Made by a program: the position numbers and the translations under genes. A DNA stretch of 42,905 nucleotides, taken from assembly GCA_964389305.1 (NCBI GenBank), contig CAYMEK010000036.1, positions 1 through 42,905 on the forward strand, in the 5' to 3' direction. How positions within the stretch are numbered: the stretch's first letter is position 1; every line of letters starts with the position of its first letter. Below, one piece after another: positions 7,773 through 14,322 of this stretch. This stretch comes from CAYMEK01 sp964389305. GTDB taxonomy: Bacteria > Spirochaetota > Spirochaetia > SZUA-6 > DRHE01. The notes under the pieces are model-generated. The model was not told the origin of the DNA, did no database searches, and saw only the letters and a list, made by a program, of their open reading frames with translations.

Positions 7773-8174
7773 TTATTTCTGGCATACACGTTGAATGCCA
7801 GGGCATCCGTCGAAGCTCGCATCGAAGCTGAAGATTTCCCGGATATCGTAACGCTGCATTATCGCTAGATGAATTGCATCACGCGCAGATAGACCGGCAG
7901 CGCCGAGTAAGATGTCCCTGGCTTTCTCCACATCTTGACGTTCGACCGGGAACACCTGGTCGACCACTCCGAGAAGGGCTTCGAAAGCAGGCTGTATAGC
8001 GTCTGTACGGCTGATGGCGGTGTACCGATGCAGGATTTCCTGTAATACCTCCGCGTCCGTAGCGAGACGTTCCGTCCTCACGATCAGATCTTCGAGTCCG
8101 CGCTGGGCATCGATTTTGTGGGGGTGTACGGCGCCCACAAGGTACATCGGGATATTCGAATCGATGAACACCAC
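7773..8174 (-). CDS. vapC: PIN-domain toxin, VapC family
   Basis: A 133-aa PIN-domain ribonuclease, the toxin of a type II toxin-antitoxin pair; VapC enzymes cleave RNA with Mg2+. It starts with FIDSNIPMYL (catalytic D5). It has a conserved Glu in EVLQEILHRY (E46) and further acidic residues in SARDAIHLAIMQ and FSFDASFD, giving the usual PIN quartet. The start is GTG 8172-8174 (GTG 8169-8171 is equally possible), 5 nt after the antitoxin stop, so the two are translationally linked. The pair sits on the opposite strand to ygeY, immediately downstream of it. Transfer as a mobile unit is likely, since the pair lies between two copies of the ygeY 3' end. Confidence 0.9.
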   Translation of the reverse strand: MVFIDSNIPMYLVGAVHPHKIDAQRGLEDLIVRTERLATDAEVLQEILHRYTAISRTDAIQPAFEALLGVVDQVFPVERQDVEKARDILLGAAGLSARDAIHLAIMQRYDIREIFSFDASFDGCPGIQRVCQK

Positions 8175-8179
8175 AATCG

Positions 8180-8583
8180 CTAGTCCTTGAGGTAGCCCGA
8201 CTCGATCTCGCGCAACATGTCCTCGATGTCGGCGGTGGGAAAGGCATGACGCACGGCTGCTCGTACGCGCTGGATCTTGGTATCGGCGCTCTCACGCGGC
8301 TGCCGCTGGCGGGCCGCTCGCAGCGCCCTGCGCACCCACTCGGCTACACTGGTTCGTTGCTGGTGAGCCAGCCGTTGGATTTCCCGCAACTCCTCATCGT
8401 CGAGGAGCACCTGTAACCNNNNNNNNNNNNNNNNNNNNNNNNNNNNNNNNNNNNNNNNNNNNNNNNNNNNNNNNNNNNNNNNNNNNNNNNNNNNNNNNNN
8501 NNNNNNNNNNNNNNNNNNTGAGCCAGCCGTTGGATTTCCCGCAACTCCTCATCGTCGAGGAGCACCTGTAACCTTTTACTCAT
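8180..8583 (-). CDS. vapB: Ribbon-helix-helix antitoxin, VapB family, split by an assembly gap
   Basis: Antitoxin of the vapBC pair. The 5' end (8574-8583 plus one flank copy) encodes MSKRLQVLLDDEELREIQ, the DNA-binding beta-strand and first helix of an RHH antitoxin. The other side of the gap encodes the rest (ending ESGYLKD). The two sides share an identical 55-bp stretch. Collapsing the 100 N plus one copy gives one intact protein of about 82 aa, so the interruption is an artefact and not a mutation. ATG 8581-8583 is preferred because it supplies the whole RHH strand. An internal GTG with AAGGT upstream would truncate it. A near-consensus promoter ends 6 nt before this ATG. Confidence 0.88.
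8364..8573. repeat. Identical 55-bp stretches flanking the N gap (contig overlap)
   Basis: Positions 8364-8418 and 8519-8573 are the same 55 bases, on each side of exactly 100 N. Two contigs ending in the same 55-mer is what a de Bruijn assembler with k=55 leaves at an unresolved join. The true sequence is therefore probably continuous with a single copy. Confidence 0.9.
8419..8518. other. Assembly gap (100 N)
   Basis: Exactly 100 N inside vapB. Flank identity suggests that no sequence is actually missing. Confidence 0.99.
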
Positions 8584-8589
8584 ACTCTA

Positions 8590-8618
8590 ATCATAAATTA
8601 CTCATAATGATGAGTCAA
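8590..8618 (-). promoter_or_regulatory. vapBC promoter with overlapping operator
   Basis: On the minus strand, TTGACT (8613-8618) and TATGAT (8590-8595) are separated by exactly 17 bp, a near-perfect sigma-70-type promoter. The -10 ends 6 nt before the vapB ATG, so transcription would start at or next to the A of ATG, giving a leaderless mRNA. The spacer contains the inverted repeat ACTCAT-cATt-ATGAGT, and ACTCATA recurs at the vapB start codon. This is the expected type of site for RHH autoregulation. Confidence 0.75.
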
Positions 8619-8894
8619 CCTAAGATGCCTCAGATCACCGAGGGGTTCGTTGTACCATAGGCACATTCGCCATTGCGTAGATTTCAAGGCCCCGGAAAAT
8701 CGGCTAGTGTGTGCTTGCACCGGAACAACGGTGTGTAACGTTACTAACGCGATCGCCTTGGCAAGGTTCCGCTTGAACTCTTCAGCCACCACCCCCTGGC
8801 CGTTCGCGCCGGGGATCTCCGGACTCGTATTCGCTGCCTTAACAAGTAAAATCGACCGGGCCCTCGAATGGCTGGACCGCTTCTTCGTCGAGCT
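8619..8894. other. Intergenic stretch, no recognisable gene
   Basis: Short frames here have no recognisable product. Around 8850-8880 a stretch containing GGCTGGACCGCT resembles ygeY near 7060-7085 (translation ALEWLDR versus AIERLDR). It may be a diverged internal ygeY piece, but the match is too short to be sure. Confidence 0.4.
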
Positions 8895-8978
8895 GGAGGA
8901 GATCGTGCTGGAGGAGCTGTTCAGGGCGACCGAGTTCTACGTCCTGTTTCCCTTCGTCCGACCGACCGGGTGGGATAG
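8895..8978 (+). pseudogene. Second copy of the ygeY 3' end
   Basis: 8895-8957 matches ygeY 7535-7597 over 63 nt with one mismatch (8928 G versus 7568 A). After a 1-nt indel the similarity continues through ACCGACCGGGTGGG to TAG (8976-8978). It encodes EEIVLEELFRATEFYVLFPF, identical to the C-terminus of YgeY, but has no gene body in front of it. In the ygeY frame (ignoring the indel) the TAG gives the ending DRVG-stop, close to the natural family length. It ends 4 nt before the stop codon of the convergent surface-protein gene, so it may be the original ygeY end displaced by insertion of the vapBC segment. Strain-variant mis-scaffolding is the alternative. Confidence 0.8.
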
Positions 8979-8982
8979 CCGT

Positions 8983-11900
8983 TTAAAAACCGACGATCAC
9001 TCCCGCGTGGATTTGAAGGAACCAGACCTCCTGATCGAAATGGGAATGGTAGATACCGCCCAGCTCCAGGGCCAGGCGCCTGCTCAAGCGCCAATCGTAG
9101 CTCACATCCAGGTCGTACCCGAACTCCACGCTGTTGAAATCGTGTACGAACAGCTCGGGGCCCAGGCCGATCCCGATGTCCATGTCGCGTCGAACCGGTA
9201 TGAAGTACTTTCCGTTCACCGCGATGTTCAGCACCGATGCGTCATCCATACTTGAGGACTTCGCCGGGAAGTAGTTGTAGCCGAACAGCCCCATAATGGA
9301 GAACCGATCGGCGATCGCATAGCCGATATCGCCGATTACGCAGAAGCCGGTCTTGTAGTCGCTGGCGAAGTTGCTGGGCGGCAGGGGCACGGCGGCGCCT
9401 GCGTGCAGGCTCAAGGACAGACCGAGCGGCTCGATGGGCTTGATGTGAGTGAAAACATCCTGATGACTGTACTGCGGCATTGTTAAGATATACGTGCTGC
9501 CATTGATTTTTCGGGCGCCCTCGATATCGAAAAACCACCTCCTGACAGGGCCGTAATGGCGCACCACATAGCCGAAGGATCCCATTGGTTTTACGAGACT
9601 GTATTTTTTCCCTTTAATGGTGATTCCCTTGCCGGTTTTCAAAAAGCAATTTACGATCCATCTAAGATACGAAACAATGTCATCCGAACTCTGTTGCTGC
9701 CTCAGGCTTGCTGCAGCAGGTGTGGCTTTTTTCATTCCTTCAGGCTCATCGGGCTCGAAGCTCCAGGCATTGGCAGTAACATGCATTATTATCTGATGAT
9801 TATCTTCGCCTCCCGGAGGCGGCTCGTAGCCTTTGGTACTTATCGTCGCAATCCGGCTGAACTCTGAAGCATCGACGAAATCCATATTGCGATAGTAGCC
9901 TTTTTGCATAATGTTCGCGTTTCCATCGGAGTCGATCTCCACATATACGCATTGATGCGCATATTCAATATTGTCATCTATCCACTGTTGCGTTACGTTC
10001 CAATCTTTTGAAAACACGACTGGGGTATCATCACCTGGAATATCCTGGGTAGCAGTAAACCCATCGCCCGCCCCTCCCACAGGAATGATCGACCAATCAC
10101 CTGTATCGGCATCGGGTTCACTCATCACTCCCCATTTAGCTATGCGAAATCTCGTCTTTACCTGTTCCGCCGTCACAGGTTGGGGTGTGCCGGTTTCATC
10201 CTCTTTCTGGGCATTGTTTCTTAGCCTGGCATTGAACGTATTATCACCGAGCATGATTTTATTGGTTCTTCCCGATCCGTCGCTGGGTTCGACCCAGATG
10301 TCCGAGTATTGGCTGTCAATATAGACACCCCGGCTGACAACCGTAGGATCTTTGGTCCCCTCGCCCCATTCACCGGGAGAAAACAATTCGGCCTCTACAA
10401 CTCCTTCCAGCATTGCAGCGTCCCTTGGCCAGTGGAACTCTACTGCATAAAGCTCATTGGGATCATCGTCATTTAGAACACAGAAGACATTGTAGTAGAA
10501 CAAGAACTCATCAGCGAAAGAAACCCATTCACCTCCACCCGTAAGAGTGCTGAAGGGCATTTTGATTTCCACATCCCATGACGTATCCGAATCAAACGAT
10601 CTTGCCCTTATTGTGAAATTGCTTTCCACAGATGAGGTAATATCCTCCCAGTAGTAGTCTGAGCCATCCGTGGCGTATTTGAAGATTAAAAGCCCATCCG
10701 GATCCGTGGCCGCAGCCGAGCCGCCATCCGGCAAGGGATATATGAATATCAGAACGTCATCCACCCGGGGTAACGCGCTCTTTGTAGGGGAATCAATGGG
10801 CGTGTCCGAATAGGAAGGCCTGAAGCCCATCACGATCAAGTCCTCGTCATTCGGCTCCGTGTCGTTGCGAACCTCAAAGGAGAAGTAGTAGTAGTCCTCG
10901 TCACGGTCCTTGAGCGCCTGAAAGGCCACGTTAGCGGGCTCTCCGCCATCATCGATAGATGTATAGCGGGCGGCCGCTCGCCAGCCTGTGTCAATCACGT
11001 CCCCGGCAGCCAGGCCGTCGGTAATCTTTGCATCGATAACAGGAGGATCAGGATGATAGGGCAGTCCCAAGAACCGAGTAAAGCCGATCTCCTCGGGCGG
11101 GACAACCTTAAAGGTTAATCGATCAACACTCGACAGGGTGAAGTCCTCGTAGGGAAACGGATCCAAGGGTGCTGCCGGTTCGGGTATATCGTAGGGTGCC
11201 GAGTGAATATCGACGCTCTCATCGGTTTTCAATGTTAAATCATGGGGATCGTAGTCATCAAAGTATATCAGTGGCGGCGCGGCCGAACCGTCCAATCGCC
11301 AGCTCGACGTAAAACTACCGGCATTCCCGGGATCAAAATCAAAATCCGTGTTTTCTTGGGTAAAATTCCTCTGCCTTATGATCGTATAGGGATACTCTGC
11401 CGGCAGATTGGCCGGCTTTCTGATGATGGTGAGCGGCGGCCTTGTCAGAGCTATAAGATGATCCTTCTCGTTTCCTGCGGGAAACGGATTACCGGCATTG
11501 TCACGGGTCTCAACGCTCACAAAGGTTCGATAGGCGGTTGGTAGATTGGAGAGAATGATCTGCCAGTACTCGTCGACGGTAAACTCGCAGTAGTCGTTTC
11601 CGCAGTCTATGCTTCCGTTCAGGGCGCTTTTTTGGATGACTTCAACCGTATACTTGCCGGAGGATGGATTGGAAAGAACGATTTGTCTCTCATCGTCTTC
11701 ACTGCCGCTAACTGTGTATACGGTGACGGATCCGCCGTCCGGCATGCTCCCATTGCGATTGGCAAACAAATCGGCTTCATCCTCATCAATCGGTGGAGCC
11801 GCATCGTCGATGTCTTTTGGGCAGACTATTTTATAGTTGGGGTCGATCGCCGCTCCGAAGTCGAAAAACTCGATATTCAGTATGATCTTGTGTATGTCCT

Positions 11901-12510
11901 GGCCTCCCGGAACATTGAAAACAATGGGCAGCTTACGCTCCGCCGGATCGATTATGCTCGGATCGTCGAACTTCCAGTAACAGGCATTGGGAAACACCAC
12001 AGGATCAGGAGAGATATCCAAAAGTCCCACATCTTTGGAGTTCGCCAGAGCCCTGAGGTCGTTCGTCCCGCTCAGGCCTGTAACCGTCAGACACCAGATC
12101 TCATCGGCGGCAAAGGTGCCCGGACCGCCGGAATCGTTTTTGGAGACCTTAAGGGCATACTCATAGCCGGCGGTTTCACTCACGCCGAATTGGACATTCT
12201 CGCCATAAGGCGACTCGTCATCCGTATTGAAATCTCTCCTTGGAACGACCAGTGTCTTGCCCGGACCTTCTGCTTCTTCATAGGCGATGAGGTCACTCGT
12301 CCCGTCGTGATAGGTCAGGTAAAACTCCAGGTAGGAGACGTCGCCATTGGTGTCGATATCCAGTACCGCCTGATGGACTCCTTGCCCCCCCGGGATTTGA
12401 CAATAAACCGACTGTGAAGCCGGGGCAGGCCAGGTATATTGATTGGTCTGGGCCCACATGGGCGCCTGAGCGATCAACAACACTGCCAACGTGAATTTTA
12501 GATTTCGCAT
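8983..12510 (-). CDS. Large secreted surface protein with C-terminal outer-membrane barrel
   Basis: 1175 aa, not a recognised named protein. A signal peptide (about 1-21, MRNLKFTLAVLLIAQAPMWA) is followed by an Asp/Gly/Pro-rich beta region. The motif PGGQxxH recurs at about residue 40 (IPGGQGVHQAVLDID), about 205 (VPGGQDIHKIILNIE) and, degenerately, about 955 (PPGGEDNHQIIMHV). A middle segment (about 490-720, starting IDAKITDGL, with YYYFSFEVRND) looks like a CBM9/DOMON-type domain. The last 170 residues (from about LGLSLSLHAGAAVPL) alternate like an 8-strand-type barrel and end in VIVGF with terminal Phe, the usual BAM recognition end. RBS AAAGGAG precedes ATG 12510. It lies 30 nt behind the FG-GAP lipoprotein gene. 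The coding DNA is clearly AT-richer than the flanks. The function is unknown: adhesion or glycan binding is an inference. Confidence 0.75.
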   Translation of the reverse strand: MRNLKFTLAVLLIAQAPMWAQTNQYTWPAPASQSVYCQIPGGQGVHQAVLDIDTNGDVSYLEFYLTYHDGTSDLIAYEEAEGPGKTLVVPRRDFNTDDESPYGENVQFGVSETAGYEYALKVSKNDSGGPGTFAADEIWCLTVTGLSGTNDLRALANSKDVGLLDISPDPVVFPNACYWKFDDPSIIDPAERKLPIVFNVPGGQDIHKIILNIEFFDFGAAIDPNYKIVCPKDIDDAAPPIDEDEADLFANRNGSMPDGGSVTVYTVSGSEDDERQIVLSNPSSGKYTVEVIQKSALNGSIDCGNDYCEFTVDEYWQIILSNLPTAYRTFVSVETRDNAGNPFPAGNEKDHLIALTRPPLTIIRKPANLPAEYPYTIIRQRNFTQENTDFDFDPGNAGSFTSSWRLDGSAAPPLIYFDDYDPHDLTLKTDESVDIHSAPYDIPEPAAPLDPFPYEDFTLSSVDRLTFKVVPPEEIGFTRFLGLPYHPDPPVIDAKITDGLAAGDVIDTGWRAAARYTSIDDGGEPANVAFQALKDRDEDYYYFSFEVRNDTEPNDEDLIVMGFRPSYSDTPIDSPTKSALPRVDDVLIFIYPLPDGGSAAATDPDGLLIFKYATDGSDYYWEDITSSVESNFTIRARSFDSDTSWDVEIKMPFSTLTGGGEWVSFADEFLFYYNVFCVLNDDDPNELYAVEFHWPRDAAMLEGVVEAELFSPGEWGEGTKDPTVVSRGVYIDSQYSDIWVEPSDGSGRTNKIMLGDNTFNARLRNNAQKEDETGTPQPVTAEQVKTRFRIAKWGVMSEPDADTGDWSIIPVGGAGDGFTATQDIPGDDTPVVFSKDWNVTQQWIDDNIEYAHQCVYVEIDSDGNANIMQKGYYRNMDFVDASEFSRIATISTKGYEPPPGGEDNHQIIMHVTANAWSFEPDEPEGMKKATPAAASLRQQQSSDDIVSYLRWIVNCFLKTGKGITIKGKKYSLVKPMGSFGYVVRHYGPVRRWFFDIEGARKINGSTYILTMPQYSHQDVFTHIKPIEPLGLSLSLHAGAAVPLPPSNFASDYKTGFCVIGDIGYAIADRFSIMGLFGYNYFPAKSSSMDDASVLNIAVNGKYFIPVRRDMDIGIGLGPELFVHDFNSVEFGYDLDVSYDWRLSRRLALELGGIYHSHFDQEVWFLQIHAGVIVGF

Positions 12511-12540
12511 CCCTCTCTCCTTTTTTATTGAAAACTTGAA

Positions 12541-13827
12541 TCAATAGTACCTGTAAATATAGACCGATCCCGAGTCGGTGCCGTTTTCATCGTCATTGGG
12601 TACTCCGACTACGATGTATTCACCGAATATCCCGACTGCCGTCCCAAAATGGTCGGAGTCGCTTGGACTGTTCACCGTGTACTTGCCTTGACTGCTCCAG
12701 CTACTCTCAGATTCCTCGAAAAGATACGCCGCTCCATCTTCCAGCGCCTTGTAGTTATGCTGGTACGCTCCTGCTACGAGAAGCCCATCCTCCAGGGAGA
12801 CGCTGCTGCCGAAATCATCGGTTGCCGCCCCGTCGGGCTGGGGTAGCTTCTGGGTCTGATTCCAATTATCCGCATCTCTTTCAAATACGTAGACGGCATT
12901 ATTTCCCGATCCCGGAGCGCCGACCACCGCTACGTTGCCAAAAGCGCAAACGGAATAGCCGAAATGTCCATTATCTTTCGGATCGCCGGCTTCGATGTAG
13001 TTCGGGGCCAGGGCAGACCAGCCATCTCCGACTGCGTCTTTCTTAAAGATATAAACCTTGCCTGACTCATCCAAAGCTCCTGTTTCGTCTCTGTACGCAC
13101 CGATGAACGAGTAGGAACCGGATATTGACACCGCATAACCGTAAAAATCAAGTATATCCAGTCCGGCAGTACCAAGGGTGGTACGCCAATCCCAGGCCGT
13201 AGGAAGCGTAAAGGCGTCGAAGATGTGGGCTGTACCGCTGCCTGAACTATCGCCGAACTCTCCTATCAAGAGATAGCCGCCCGATATGGATACCGAACAA
13301 CCAAAACTATCACCGCCATTGAGTGTTATTCCGGCTGTATCTAGTTTTCCTGTTGCACCGACCAGAGGGTCCCAATTCGAGCCATCCCACTCGAATAGAT
13401 AGACAGCTCCCGCATCAGCACTTTCACCCGGAGCGCCGACGGCCAGGCGGTTGAGGTTGTTTTCCCTGGTCAGAGAAACAGACATGCCGAAATCCTCACC
13501 GCCGCTTGCGCCGGCAACCACCAGCTTCTTAGGGCTTGAAACTATGCCGTCGCTTCCCATTGCATACGTATACACCGCCCCTCTCTCACCATTCTCGCCA
13601 GGCGCCCCGATAACGATAAAGTCACCGTTGATTGACACGGATTGTCCGAAGTGAATGTTGTCTCCAGCAGTAGGGCAGACGATGGTCTTATAAAACCGCC
13701 ATACCGGATCTTTGGTAGACAAATCATCGACAGTCCCCCGCAAAGCGATATCCCCGCAGCCGCTGACGAGGACAAGCAATAATCCGTAAGACATTAGCCT
13801 TACTATCAAAAATAATCTCCGCTTCAT
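12541..13827 (-). CDS. FG-GAP/integrin-like beta-propeller lipoprotein
   Basis: 428 aa. The N-terminal signal with lipobox LVSGC (lipidated C24) predicts membrane anchoring. The rest is seven FG-GAP-type repeats, each with an FGxSVS-like strand and then a GAP/GE-like turn and VY-F. Examples are HFGQSVSINGDFIVIGAPG, DFGMSVSL, SFGCSVSISGGYLLIGEFG, FYGYAVSI, HFGYSVCAFG, DFGSSVSLEDGLLVAGAY and HFGTAVGIFGEYIVVGVP. Seven repeats predict one closed seven-bladed propeller. RBS AAAGGAG is 7 nt before ATG 13827. It is first in an operon with the large surface protein, so the two probably act together at the cell surface. The ligand is unknown. The base composition is AT-rich, as in its partner. Confidence 0.88.
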   Translation of the reverse strand: MKRRLFLIVRLMSYGLLLVLVSGCGDIALRGTVDDLSTKDPVWRFYKTIVCPTAGDNIHFGQSVSINGDFIVIGAPGENGERGAVYTYAMGSDGIVSSPKKLVVAGASGGEDFGMSVSLTRENNLNRLAVGAPGESADAGAVYLFEWDGSNWDPLVGATGKLDTAGITLNGGDSFGCSVSISGGYLLIGEFGDSSGSGTAHIFDAFTLPTAWDWRTTLGTAGLDILDFYGYAVSISGSYSFIGAYRDETGALDESGKVYIFKKDAVGDGWSALAPNYIEAGDPKDNGHFGYSVCAFGNVAVVGAPGSGNNAVYVFERDADNWNQTQKLPQPDGAATDDFGSSVSLEDGLLVAGAYQHNYKALEDGAAYLFEESESSWSSQGKYTVNSPSDSDHFGTAVGIFGEYIVVGVPNDDENGTDSGSVYIYRYY

Positions 13828-14322
13828 ACCATCACTCCTTTACCCCTGATGCATCAGTGCCCTTAGCTTACTAATGCCAACATGTCTTATGGTCTCGGAA
13901 TGAACAATCGGGATGCTAAACGAGAACTTTGCTGCGGATGTTTGCACAGGCATCACAACAGTCCTATAGGCCCTTCGAACAAGAGCAAGAGGAGAGTCTC
14001 CTGTTTATAGATATATTACAGAGCAAAGCACCGACCCCTGGACCATGTCGTCGCATTGGTTCTATAGTTATCAATATACACCAGATTTATTGTATTGCAA
14101 GATGATAATAAAGGGTATAGGTTACAATAGTGTAATTTCGTGAAAAAATATATATGGCGTTCAGATATATTCCGGTGCTTTCCACCAGACGCTTCAGCCA
14201 TGGAGCCGTGAAATCGGGAACGGATGCCTTTAAAAAGAATAAAAATGTTGTATAATCATGAATACGCGATAGTATTTCTGCAAGCACCATCAGTTCCGAA
14301 CTTTTAGTGTTAGGATAAAGCT
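13828..14322. other. Long AT-rich divergent intergenic region
   Basis: About 495 bp with no convincing gene. It holds a perfect 12-bp palindrome CTGATGCATCAG (13846-13857) just upstream of the lipoprotein RBS, and a small AGGAGA-g-TCTCCT repeat near 13990-14002. The stretch 14000-14160 is very AT-rich. No tRNA or riboswitch fold was recognised. Confidence 0.6.
14251..14256 (+). promoter_or_regulatory. Candidate -10 box for the 14323 gene
   Basis: Perfect TATAAT, about 67 nt before ATG 14323. The -35 region (CTTTAA/TTTAAA near 14228-14234) is poor, so this is only a likely promoter. Confidence 0.4.

Noticed and set aside
8598..8792. 64-aa minus-strand frame upstream of vapB
   Set aside because: It lies upstream of, and just overlaps, the strong vapBC promoter and has no recognisable product or RBS.
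8650..9255. 201-aa plus-strand frame containing the ygeY-like end
   Set aside because: Only about 30 residues resemble ygeY; the rest is antisense to the large surface protein, so it is a remnant read through by chance.
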